Shown piece after piece: positions 26,733-34,444 of a DNA stretch of 39,301 bases. Position 1 is the first letter of the stretch; each line of letters starts with the position of its first letter. The stretch is from JBMYTN01 sp049604415 (lineage in GTDB: Bacteria; Pseudomonadota; Alphaproteobacteria; Rhodospirillales; Rhodospirillaceae). The stretch spans positions 1 to 39,301 of the forward strand of contig JBMYTN010000035.1 of NCBI GenBank assembly GCA_049604415.1. Direction: 5' to 3'. A program made the translations under genes and the position numbers. Below the pieces are notes generated by a model. The model saw only the letters and a list, made by a program, of their open reading frames with translations. It had not been told where the DNA came from and did no database searches.

Positions 26733-27083
26733 TTAGGACGCTTCTAGGGTTTGGGCAATATGATCAACACGGATGGCCACGGATTCAATTGCTTTGGCGA
26801 CCCGTTCTTCAGCCCGACGTTGATCTTCTGCAGCTTGCACGTTGGCCCCTTGCGTTCCGCGCACCGTGTCGAGCTCGGCTCCGGCTTCCGTCAACTCATC
26901 GGCGATCAGCAAAGAGGTCATCAACAGCAACAAATCATGACTGACATGACCGCCCAGGCTGTCTTTCAACTCGCCACCACGCTCTTCGAGCATGCCTCCA
27001 AGCTTCATCAAACGTGATTCTTGCCCATCGTCACAGGCGACCCGGTAGTCGCGGCCATTAAAACTGATGCTAACGGTTGCCAT
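26733..27083 (-). CDS. zapA: cell division protein ZapA
   Basis: Small protein that cross-links FtsZ filaments at the division ring. 116 residues. The N-terminal domain shows VSISFNGRDYRVACDDGQES and a helix with HVSHDLLLLMTSLLIADELT; the C-terminal half is coiled coil with EDQRRAEERVAKAIESVA. It starts 27 bases after a small coiled-coil gene and is followed directly by the 6S RNA candidate. Confidence 0.93.
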   Translation of the reverse strand: MATVSISFNGRDYRVACDDGQESRLMKLGGMLEERGGELKDSLGGHVSHDLLLLMTSLLIADELTEAGAELDTVRGTQGANVQAAEDQRRAEERVAKAIESVAIRVDHIAQTLEAS

Positions 27084-27110
27084 GGATCCGATCCCGCTCT
27101 TGCCCTGTCT

Positions 27111-27395
27111 TTACTGTTCCAGAGCGGTGCGCAACCGCTCGATGGCACCGTCCAAACGACCGGAAACGGCGCGGGAAACGGTCTTTAGATTGTCGTAGTC
27201 AGTGCGCAGAGCTTCAAGTTCCTTGGTCATCTCCGGATCCACCACGGTCGCGCCCGCACCGCCTTCGCCGTCTTCGATTGACGCTTTGGCGGCCAGCACA
27301 TCCTGCGCCGCCCCTTCCAGACGCACAACGGATAAGGCAAGAAGCTCGAGCGCTTCCTCAATTTTGGTCATGCGAGGCGGTGTGGTGTCAGTCAT
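27111..27395 (-). CDS. small coiled-coil protein upstream of zapA (DUF4164-like)
   Basis: 94 residues from ATG 27395: MTDTTPPRMTKIEEALELLA, then a long helical stretch with an Asp/Glu/Gly/Ala break in the middle (about 43-58) and a C-terminal coiled coil (MTKELEALRTDYDNLKTVSR). A small coiled-coil protein at this place, next to zapA, is usual in alphaproteobacteria. It may be a functional equivalent of ZapB or a ZapA partner, but that is inference. GGAGG lies 14 bases from the ATG, farther than normal. The frame extends upstream to 27491 without a better start. Confidence 0.75.
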   Translation of the reverse strand: MTDTTPPRMTKIEEALELLALSVVRLEGAAQDVLAAKASIEDGEGGAGATVVDPEMTKELEALRTDYDNLKTVSRAVSGRLDGAIERLRTALEQ

Positions 27396-27583
27396 GGCCG
27401 TGCAGATTTCCTCCGCGCGACCGGAGGCTCCCTGTGGAAAACGGAGTTCAATGGAGGAAAGACTCTTCGCCCTCAGGGGACTACAATCCATTCCTGATAA
27501 CTTGGGTTAGACTATGCCCGCTACGGACCAGAGCGTCAATTCCGATTGCACGGGTTACGCGTTACAAAGCCGGGTTTTCCGCC

Positions 27584-28072
27584 ATGCCTTTGCCGCCACC
27601 GCAGCCTAAGCCTCCAACACCCAAAGCGCTTTGGGTCTCTGTGACCGATGGACCCACGGCCTGCTCCCTGGCCGCAGTGGCTGTGACGAAGCAGCAGAGT
27701 GTCGTTCTGACCGCGCCGGTCGAAGCGATCCTGAGCCTTGGTCCCAACCATCTGCCTGCGCTGTGGCTGCATGCGCTCACCAAAGTGCCGGAGGCCGCCC
27801 CCTGGCTGCGCCTGGCAGTGCAATGCGGCGCCCATCCGGGCATGGCCCAAGCGGTTCTGGGCCTGAAAGCCGACCACACCCCAGGCACCCAAGCCTTGGA
27901 CAGCCTCGTTCTGGCCCGCCTGCCTGACGCCGCCGAAGCGGCCCTAAAGGCCATCGCCACCGAATTGGGGGTAGAAATCTTATCCGAGACCGCGCTCGGA
28001 ACGATTGTGGACTTGCCGCCGGGCTCCGCTCAGGACAGAGTAGCGGCTCTGCTAGACACTGTTCCGTCTTGA
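27584..28072 (+). CDS. protein of unknown function
   Basis: I do not recognise this 162-residue protein. It begins MPLPPPQPKPPTPKALWVSV, a Pro-rich lead, followed by an Ala/Leu-rich globular-looking part (TDGPTACSLAAVAVTKQQSV, LGPNHLPALWLHALTKVPEA, AAEAALKAIATELGVEILSE). There is no signal peptide or membrane segment. The ATG at 27584 is the first plausible start, but no Shine-Dalgarno is visible, and the frame is open far upstream where it runs antisense to the small coiled-coil gene. The stop lies one base before the palindromic element. Codon usage looks normal for the window. Confidence 0.6.
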   Translation: MPLPPPQPKPPTPKALWVSVTDGPTACSLAAVAVTKQQSVVLTAPVEAILSLGPNHLPALWLHALTKVPEAAPWLRLAVQCGAHPGMAQAVLGLKADHTPGTQALDSLVLARLPDAAEAALKAIATELGVEILSETALGTIVDLPPGSAQDRVAALLDTVPS

Positions 28073-28073
28073 G

Positions 28074-28209
28074 CTAGGCTGCGGTGACAATTTAACGATT
28101 GGCGTCAGTTGTCGTCGAATATGCTCAGACATGTCTTTCCTCCGCCTTCCTGAAGCAGTCTAATTTTCATCTCGGTGACGTCATCCATTAAAGTGTCACC
28201 GCAGCCTAG
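28074..28209. repeat. 136-bp palindromic element with 16-bp perfect inverted ends
   Basis: Left end 28074-28089 (CTAGGCTGCGGTGACA) is the exact reverse complement of right end 28194-28209. The match continues inward with interruptions: over 34 bases per arm, 29 positions agree. The interior is richer in A/T than neighbouring genes. The right arm ends at the Shine-Dalgarno (GAGG, 28209-28212) of thiE. It could be a MITE-like element or a long leader stem. No transposase and no clear target duplication are seen. Confidence 0.85.
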
Positions 28210-28222
28210 AGGTCCCCGCGCC

Positions 28223-28918
28223 ATGGCGTTGAGTTTCACCCAGCTTTATTTGATCACCCCGCCCTCCCTGCCAGACCTAAAGGGCTTTGCCGATATGCTG
28301 GACAAAACCCTGGCCGCAGCGGCGGGCTGCGCACCGGGGACCGGTGTGGCCTGCTTGCAGATCCGGCTGAAGGCCGAAGACGGCGAAAGCCCAGCCGAAG
28401 AGGCCGAGATCCGGCGGGCGATCGATCTCCTACAGCCGATCTGCCATCGCTACGAAATCGCCGTCATCCTCAATGACCTGCCCGACTTGGCGGCTGAAAC
28501 CGGCTGCGATGGGGTCCATGTCGGACAGGGCGATGCCCCCTATGCCCAGGCTCGGAATCGGATGGGCGATGGCCGGATCGTCGGCGTGACCTGCCATGAC
28601 AGCCGCCATTTGGCCATGGAGGCTGGCGAAGCCGGGGCCGACTATGTCGCCTTCGGGGCCTTCTTTCCGACCACGACCAAGGCGGCAAAACATCAGGCCT
28701 CGCTCGATCTGTTGTCCTGGTGGAATGAGACCATGGTGATCCCCTCCGTGGCCATTGGTGGCATCACTTTGGACAACGCCGCCCCCTTGGTGGAGGTCGG
28801 TGCAGACTTTTTGGCGGTCAGTGCCGGAGTTTGGGCAGCCCCCACCGGACCGGTCGCCGCTGTGGAAGGCTTTTCCGCCTTGTTCGCCGCCCATCCGCAA
28901 GAAGTGGCGGATGCTTAA
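28223..28918 (+). CDS. thiE: thiamine phosphate synthase
   Basis: Joins HMP-pyrophosphate and thiazole phosphate to thiamine phosphate. 231 residues, TIM barrel: QLYLITPPSLPD (7-18), ACLQIRLK (43-50), AVILNDLPDLAAETGCDGVH (80-99), VGVTCHDSRHLAMEAGEAGA (120-139), YVAFGAFFPTTTK (141-153), VAIGGITLDNAAPLVEVGAD (177-196). The pattern is ThiE but a little divergent, so a TenI-like relative cannot be fully excluded. The ATG at 28223 has GAGG 10 bases upstream. The region just upstream is a large inverted repeat; no TPP riboswitch is seen. Confidence 0.88.
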   Translation: MALSFTQLYLITPPSLPDLKGFADMLDKTLAAAAGCAPGTGVACLQIRLKAEDGESPAEEAEIRRAIDLLQPICHRYEIAVILNDLPDLAAETGCDGVHVGQGDAPYAQARNRMGDGRIVGVTCHDSRHLAMEAGEAGADYVAFGAFFPTTTKAAKHQASLDLLSWWNETMVIPSVAIGGITLDNAAPLVEVGADFLAVSAGVWAAPTGPVAAVEGFSALFAAHPQEVADA

Positions 28919-28927
28919 GCGAAATAC

Positions 28928-30013
28928 CTAGTTGGTTGGTGCCCACAGCACCGCCTCAATCTCCGCAGCCCCGCTGCACGCCATCACCAGACGGTCAAAC
29001 CCCAGGGCGATCCCGGCACAGTCCGGCAGTCCATGGGCGAGCGCGGCCAGAAACTCCTCATCCATGGGCAGCGGGTCGCCATAAAGCGCCTGCCTTAGGG
29101 CGGCATCGGCCTCAAAACGGGCGCGCTGTTCCGCTGCATCGGTCAACTCCCGAAAGGCGTTGGCCAATTCTAAGCCTCCGGCGTAAAGCTCAAAGCGTTC
29201 CGCCACCCGAGGATCCACCGGATTGCGCCGGGCCAGGGCGGCCAGAGGCGCGGGCCAGTCATAGAGAAAAACCGGTTGATCCAGGACTGCGAGGGCAGGC
29301 TCAACCCTGTTGAGCATCAGGCGGAAGAACAAATCCTCCCAGCGGTCTTCAGCGGCATTGCTTCCAGACGGCAACAGTCCGGCGGCCAAGGCAGCCTGGC
29401 GCAAGGGCGCTGGATCAGGCTCTTCCCCCGGTCCGAGCTCCGCCGTGAAGCCCGCCAAAATGTCTAAACCGGTATGGCGCTGAAAAGCCTCGGCCACGGA
29501 AAGGCGCACAAAAGGTCGCGCCAGATCGATCTGCCGACCGTCCCACCGAAACTGCTCCGCCCCCGTGGTGGCCTGCGCGGCGGCACGACACAGAGCCTCG
29601 GTCTCGTCCATCAGGTCGCTCAAGGTCGCCCCCACCCGATACCATTCCAACATGGAAAACTCCGGATGGTGGGTTGCGGAACGCTCGCCATTGCGGAACA
29701 CCTTGGCGATCTGAAAAATCCGGCTCTCCCCGGCGACCAACAGCTTTTTCATGGTGAATTCTGGGGAGGTATGGAGCAGACGCGGCAAGGAGCCACGATC
29801 CGGATCCTCCAAGATGGTCCGGAACACCCCCAAATGCGGCTCCATCCCCGGACAGAGCTGCAGGATCGGCGTTTCGACCTCGGTATAGCCGCGCTGCTCG
29901 AAAAACCGGCGCACCGCGCTCCGAACCGCGATCCGTGCGGCCCGGGCTGTGCTGTCTTGGGCATAGACCTCCGGATGCCACCAAGGCCGGTTTTGGCGAT
30001 CAGTGGTCATCAT
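28928..30013 (-). CDS. epmA: EF-P lysine lysyltransferase EpmA (GenX/PoxA)
   Basis: Class II lysyl-tRNA-synthetase paralogue that attaches beta-lysine to a lysine of EF-P, helping ribosomes through proline stretches. 361 residues, lacking the tRNA-anticodon domain of LysRS. Motif 2 covers 106-126 (FRNGERSATHHPEF, then SMLEWYR); LHTSPEFTMKKLLVAG precedes it; motif 3 is GIALGFDRLVMACSG near the C-terminus. The ATG has a second ATG directly after it. It is divergent from efp, its substrate gene, with 172 bases between them, and convergent with thiE, 9 bases apart. No gene for the lysine 2,3-aminomutase EpmB is in the window. Confidence 0.94.
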   Translation of the reverse strand: MMTTDRQNRPWWHPEVYAQDSTARAARIAVRSAVRRFFEQRGYTEVETPILQLCPGMEPHLGVFRTILEDPDRGSLPRLLHTSPEFTMKKLLVAGESRIFQIAKVFRNGERSATHHPEFSMLEWYRVGATLSDLMDETEALCRAAAQATTGAEQFRWDGRQIDLARPFVRLSVAEAFQRHTGLDILAGFTAELGPGEEPDPAPLRQAALAAGLLPSGSNAAEDRWEDLFFRLMLNRVEPALAVLDQPVFLYDWPAPLAALARRNPVDPRVAERFELYAGGLELANAFRELTDAAEQRARFEADAALRQALYGDPLPMDEEFLAALAHGLPDCAGIALGFDRLVMACSGAAEIEAVLWAPTN

Positions 30014-30185
30014 CTGCTCTTTCTTTCGCGCAGCAAAAGCCGATCACAACATTGCCTCCATAGAAACGACCTGATAGGGTCCGGCGCGTTTTTGCTCATC
30101 CTAAAGACGGGTCCCGACCCTGGACTGGCCCTTTGCGGTGCCCCTCGTCCGGCTCGGTCCGACCCCCGCAACAGGCATCCGATCC

Positions 30186-30749
30186 ATGAAAATCCAAGCC
30201 AACACCATCCGCCCAGGCATGGTCCTGGACCACCAGAACCGTAAATGGTCCGTTTTGAAGATCCAGTTGATCACCCCGGGCAAAGGCAGCGCCTTTATTG
30301 CCGTGGAAATGCGCGATCTGGACACCGGAAACAAGACCAATGAGCGTTGGCGCACCGCCGATACGGTGGAACGCCTGGAAGTGCGGGAGCGGGATTGTAC
30401 CTATTTGTTCGAAGATGACACCGGCTTCACCTTCATGGAGAAGGACACCTACGAACAATTCACCATGCCATCGGATTTGCTCGGCGATCAGGCAGCTTTC
30501 CTGCAGGACGGCATGGAAGTGATCGTTGAATTCATTGAAGGTGTGCCGGTTTCGGTCAAACTGCCCGCCCATGTGGTCTTGGAAGTGGTGGAAGCCGATG
30601 CGGTGGTCAAAGGCCAAACCGCGTCGTCGTCCTATAAGCCCGGTGTGTTGGAAAACGGCCTAAAAGTCATGATCCCACCCTTCATTGAGGCCGGGACCAA
30701 GATCGTGGTCAACACCACCGATTGCACCTATGTGGAGCGGGCGAAATAG
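30186..30749 (+). CDS. efp: elongation factor P
   Basis: Translation factor that relieves stalling at polyproline. 187 residues, three OB-like domains. The modified loop is ITPGKGSAF with K33 as the acceptor, which fits the EpmA type of modification. Domain III shows GLKVMIPPFIEAGTKIVVNT. The ATG is at 30186; upstream in-frame codons are not family-like. AGG lies 11 bases before it. The window has several polyproline proteins that would need EF-P (TolA, TolQ extension, FtsH tail, OmpA-like protein), which is a functional inference. Confidence 0.96.
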   Translation: MKIQANTIRPGMVLDHQNRKWSVLKIQLITPGKGSAFIAVEMRDLDTGNKTNERWRTADTVERLEVRERDCTYLFEDDTGFTFMEKDTYEQFTMPSDLLGDQAAFLQDGMEVIVEFIEGVPVSVKLPAHVVLEVVEADAVVKGQTASSSYKPGVLENGLKVMIPPFIEAGTKIVVNTTDCTYVERAK

Positions 30750-30803
30750 GCCCCGAGCCTCCCCGCAGTTCCTCTCCAATTCTTTGTTTTTGAAGGACAT
30801 CCG

Positions 30804-31598
30804 ATGGCTGCCTTTCGGTCCGCCAATATCAACGTCATGGTTGCTGCCGCACAAAAAGCCGGACGCAGCCTGACCCGCGACTTCGGCGAGGTCGAAAATC
30901 TCCAGGTCAGCCGCAAAGGCCCGGGGGATTTTGTCAGCAATGCGGATCTGCGGGCGGAAAAAATCGTCCAGCAGGAATTGCGCAAAGCCCGTCCGAAATT
31001 CGGCTTCCTGATGGAAGAAGGCGGCACGGTCGTCGGTGAGGACCCAACCCGGCGCTGGATCATCGATCCCTTGGATGGCACGACCAATTTCCTCCATGGC
31101 CTGCCCCATTTCGCCGTGTCCATCGCCTTGGAAGAACGTGGGGAGATCATCGCAGGCGTGGTCTATAACCCGATCTCCGATGAGCTGTTCACCGCCGAAA
31201 AAGGCAGCGGTGCGTTTCTGAATGAGCGCCGGATCCGGGTTTCCGGTCGGACCGCCCTGGAAGACAGCCTGTTTGCCACCGGCATTCCCTTCCGGGGTCG
31301 CGGCGATCATCCCGGGTTTGTCAAACAGCTGGCCAAAGTTATGGCCGTGTCCTCGGGCGTGCGCCGCTATGGGGCGGCTGCATTGGATCTCGCCTATGTG
31401 GCGGCGGGCAAATATGAAGGATTTTGGGAAGAGCGGCTGTCACCCTGGGACATCGCGGCCGGGGTGCTGATGGTGCGCGAGGCCGGTGGTTTTGTGACCG
31501 ATTTCGCCGGCAAAACCGAGGTCATGAGCGAAGGCTCCGTCGTTGCCGCCAATTATGCCATGCACAAGCCCCTGCTTTCTTTGTTGAAGCCGTCTTGA
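30804..31598 (+). CDS. suhB: inositol monophosphatase family protein (SuhB-like)
   Basis: 264 residues, magnesium-dependent phosphatase fold. Metal-site motifs: MEEGGTVVGED (70-80), IIDPLDGTTNFLHGLPHFAV (86-105), and SPWDIAAGVLMVREAGG near the C-terminus. SuhB of E. coli also acts in rRNA transcription antitermination; whether this one does cannot be told. GAAGGA precedes the ATG. It is 54 bases after efp, and its stop codon overlaps a possible promoter for the next gene. Confidence 0.93.
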   Translation: MAAFRSANINVMVAAAQKAGRSLTRDFGEVENLQVSRKGPGDFVSNADLRAEKIVQQELRKARPKFGFLMEEGGTVVGEDPTRRWIIDPLDGTTNFLHGLPHFAVSIALEERGEIIAGVVYNPISDELFTAEKGSGAFLNERRIRVSGRTALEDSLFATGIPFRGRGDHPGFVKQLAKVMAVSSGVRRYGAAALDLAYVAAGKYEGFWEERLSPWDIAAGVLMVREAGGFVTDFAGKTEVMSEGSVVAANYAMHKPLLSLLKPS

Positions 31599-31622
31599 GC
31601 CCGGCTCTCGGAATGGTATAGT
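31595..31622 (+). promoter_or_regulatory. putative promoter of the OmpA-like gene
   Basis: TTGAGC (31595-31600), 16-base spacer, TATAGT (31617-31622). It overlaps the suhB stop codon. The resulting leader would be about 120 bases and contains a CCCGCC/GGCGGG hairpin at 31641-31658. Confidence 0.45.
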
Positions 31623-31752
31623 GCGGTTTGTGGGGGTCGACCCGCCGGTGATGGCGGGCCTGCTTCGGCACATCCTACTGTCCAGCCGGGAGAATACGGT
31701 GACTGGGAAGACGGAACCAACCTGCAGATCACGCTGTGGGTTCTCTGCCACG

Positions 31753-33150
31753 ATGCATACACCCCCTTATCGCCTCTCTTCGGCTTCACGGCCCCTTTTA
31801 GCCTGGGCTGTCGGCCTTGGGCTCGGCTTAAGCCTTGCCGGTGCTTTGATCGCAGGCCCTGCCCCAGCCCAAGCACAAGACTTTGTGTATGCGGGCGGTT
31901 TCGGCCAGGAATTGAAACCAACCGAGCATCTGTTTGGCCTGAACCCCTATACCGTGGTCATTGGCCCCGGCGGGGTCGGTGCCGATGGCTTGCGCATGCC
32001 CGATGGCACCATGCCGCGCTCCTATGGTCCCACAGACACGCAAGTGCTCTCTCCATGGGGTGGCGCGCCGGTGGTGGCATCGCCAAACCTGCCCCAGCAA
32101 CCGCGCAGCCAATCCTTCCTGCCCAGCACGCCACCGCCACTGCCTGCGGCTCCGACACCGGTGGCCGCCACCCCGGCACCATCGACAACGAACACCACGG
32201 TGGCAGCGGCCCCGGCGGTCTCCGTGCCCGAGCCGCGCCGAGAGCCTGCTTCAGCGATCCCGGATCCGGCCCCAGCGGATGACGGACCGGTAGCCAATGC
32301 TGGAGCCGGTGGCGGGTCCAGCTTGCCCCCTGCGGAAAACCCCGATGCGGCCCCGGAACCAGTTGCCAGCACGGACACCGCAGAAATGCCCGGACGGCTC
32401 GGCGCAGACAATCGCCCCGCAGAACCGGCAACCGCCAATGTCACCGTTCCCGATGTGAAGCCGCCGCCGCGTCCCACCGGAACCGCGCCGGAACCGGCCC
32501 GACCGACCTCGCCCCGACTGGCCGCCGGTCCGGCGGGCACCAGCCTCAGCGACGTCCCGGCACCCGCTCCCCGGACCACGCCTCCGGCAACGTCAAGCGG
32601 CTCCAGCGGTGGTGGCCTGGCCGCAGGCCCGCGCCTGTCCACCGGTCGGGTACCGATCCCGCCGCCGTCTGGCACCGAACCGAGCGTTGCTCCGGTGCCA
32701 GAACGCCCGGATCGCCCGGTCGTTGACAACACGCCGGATGCTCCGGCGGACGGGGAACCGCAACAGGTCGCCTCTGCGGACACCGGCTCCAGTGATGAAC
32801 AGGTCGCAACCCGTACTGCTCCGCCGGAAGCGCCGTCGCGGATGACGATTTCCTTTGAGCCCGGCGAAACCGATCTGCCGCCCTCGGCCAATGACAGCCT
32901 GACCCGGGTGGCCCAAGTGCTGAAAGCCAACCCGGGCTTCCGGGTGCTTCTGCGGGCCTATGCCTCCGACCCCGATAAGACCGTTGCCCGCGCCAAACGA
33001 GCCTCCCTGACCCGGGCTTTGAATGTGCGCAGCAAGCTGATGGATGAGGGTATTATGAGTGCCAGCATCGAAGTCCGCGCCATGGGGCTAGATGCTGGGG
33101 ATGATCCGGATGATCCGGACCGGGTCGATGTCCAGATGCTTAATCGGTAA
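31753..33150 (+). CDS. secreted Pro/Ala-rich protein with C-terminal OmpA-like domain
   Basis: 465 residues. Signal peptide of about 40 residues (hydrophobic GLGLGLSLAGALIAG, cleavage near PAQAQ). A short conserved-looking N-terminal part (FVYAGGFGQELKPTEHLFGL) is followed by a long Pro/Ala/Thr/Ser-rich, probably disordered region (about 95-350), and an OmpA-C-like end (MTISFEPGETDLPPSANDSL, FRVLLRAYASDPDKTVARAK, RALNVRSKLMDEGIMSASIE). The usual peptidoglycan-binding Asp is not clearly in place, so binding is uncertain. The chosen ATG (31753) directly begins the signal peptide. It lies just before the MotA/MotB-like pair, suggesting an envelope-spanning role with them. Confidence 0.82.
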   Translation: MHTPPYRLSSASRPLLAWAVGLGLGLSLAGALIAGPAPAQAQDFVYAGGFGQELKPTEHLFGLNPYTVVIGPGGVGADGLRMPDGTMPRSYGPTDTQVLSPWGGAPVVASPNLPQQPRSQSFLPSTPPPLPAAPTPVAATPAPSTTNTTVAAAPAVSVPEPRREPASAIPDPAPADDGPVANAGAGGGSSLPPAENPDAAPEPVASTDTAEMPGRLGADNRPAEPATANVTVPDVKPPPRPTGTAPEPARPTSPRLAAGPAGTSLSDVPAPAPRTTPPATSSGSSGGGLAAGPRLSTGRVPIPPPSGTEPSVAPVPERPDRPVVDNTPDAPADGEPQQVASADTGSSDEQVATRTAPPEAPSRMTISFEPGETDLPPSANDSLTRVAQVLKANPGFRVLLRAYASDPDKTVARAKRASLTRALNVRSKLMDEGIMSASIEVRAMGLDAGDDPDDPDRVDVQMLNR

Positions 33151-33232
33151 CGCCTCTGTCGGTTAGCCCTGTGCCGGACCGCTGTCCGGTCGCCTGTGCC
33201 TTTGATCAGCGTCCAACCCGTCGCGAGTGTCC

Positions 33233-34429
33233 ATGACCCATCCCCGCCGTTACCTGATCCGCATGGTCGCCTTCCTCTTGGTGGTGGGCGCTGTGGTCGT
33301 GATCCTGTCCGGGGGTATCCTGCCCTTTTTCCTCTCCAACCCGGTGCTCAACGGCGTCATTCTCGGCGTCATCCTGCTGGGGATCATCTTGAACTTCCGC
33401 CATGTCACGAGCCTGTTTGGCGAGGTGGCGTGGATCCGGTCTTTCAGGGAGAATAATCAGGATACCGGCGAGATCGAGCCCCGTTTGCTTGGCCCGATGG
33501 CGACCATGCTCAAGGACATGAACAGCCGCAGCCGGGAACGCCGGGGGGAAGCCGGGCGGATTACCCTGTCTGCCGTGGCTTTGCGCTCCTTGCTCGATGG
33601 CATTGGCTCGCGACTCTCGGAGAACCGCGAAACCTCGCGCTATTTTGTTGGGCTCTGTGTGTTCCTCGGGCTGCTCGGCACCTTTTGGGGATTGCTCGAC
33701 ACGGTCGGCTCCATCGCCAATGTGATCGGTAAGCTCTCGATCATCAGCGATGACGTCACCACGGTGTTTGCCGATCTGAAAACCGGCCTGGAGGCCCCCC
33801 TGGCGGGCATGGGCACGGCGTTTTCCTCCTCCCTGTTTGGCTTGGCTGGATCCCTGGTGCTCGGCTTCCTCGATCTTCAAGCCGGGCAAGCGCAAAACGC
33901 ATTCTACAATGACCTGGAAGACTGGCTGTCCGGCCAAACCCGGCTGAGCTCCGGTGGCGGTGTCAGCGGCGATGGCGATCAATCGGTCCCGGCCTATATC
34001 ACCGCGCTGTTGGAAAAAACCGCCGACAGTCTCGATGACCTGCAACGGACCATTGCCCGCACCGAAGAAAGCGGCCAAGCCACCAACACCCAGATCCGGC
34101 GGATGGCGGAGACCATGACCACCTTGACCGACCAGATGCGCACGGAACAAGCGGTGCTGCTAAAGCTGGCGGAGACCCAAGCCGACTTGCGCCCGGTTCT
34201 GCATCAGATTGCCGAGCGCATGGCCGCTGAAGGCGATCCCAAGGCCCCAGCGGCCGGGTTGGACGACGCGGCAAAGGGTCATTTGCGCAATATGGATGCG
34301 GCGGTGACCTATATGGCCAATCACTTTGTTTCCGGTCGGGAGCAAACCCTGAAGGAATTGCGCGGCGAGATCAAAATGCTGGCCCGGACCATTGCCGCGA
34401 CCGCCGAAAATCGTCGGGACGGGATGTAA
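33233..34429 (+). CDS. MotA/TolQ/ExbB-superfamily protein
   Basis: About 398 residues from ATG 33233 (GTG 33227 is an alternative). Membrane segments: two near the N-terminus (YLIRMVAFLLVVGAVVVILS and NGVILGVILLGIILNF) and two that form the superfamily core (YFVGLCVFLGLLGTFWGLLD and GTAFSSSLFGLAGSLVLGFL). The cytoplasmic C-terminal tail of about 180 residues is helical (SLDDLQRTIARTEESGQATN, RRMAETMTTLTDQMRTEQAV). This is the layout of an ion-driven stator channel, but it is longer than TolQ and differs from flagellar MotA. Sixteen bases separate it from its MotB-like partner. No flagellar genes are nearby. Confidence 0.85.
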   Translation: MTHPRRYLIRMVAFLLVVGAVVVILSGGILPFFLSNPVLNGVILGVILLGIILNFRHVTSLFGEVAWIRSFRENNQDTGEIEPRLLGPMATMLKDMNSRSRERRGEAGRITLSAVALRSLLDGIGSRLSENRETSRYFVGLCVFLGLLGTFWGLLDTVGSIANVIGKLSIISDDVTTVFADLKTGLEAPLAGMGTAFSSSLFGLAGSLVLGFLDLQAGQAQNAFYNDLEDWLSGQTRLSSGGGVSGDGDQSVPAYITALLEKTADSLDDLQRTIARTEESGQATNTQIRRMAETMTTLTDQMRTEQAVLLKLAETQADLRPVLHQIAERMAAEGDPKAPAAGLDDAAKGHLRNMDAAVTYMANHFVSGREQTLKELRGEIKMLARTIAATAENRRDGM

Positions 34430-34444
34430 AGGGAGGCCTGATCC

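Noticed and set aside
28090..28193. TPP riboswitch before thiE
   Set aside because: The conserved CUGAGA and the second thi-box segment are absent. The inverted repeat does not match the TPP fold. The same holds for the region upstream of thiD.
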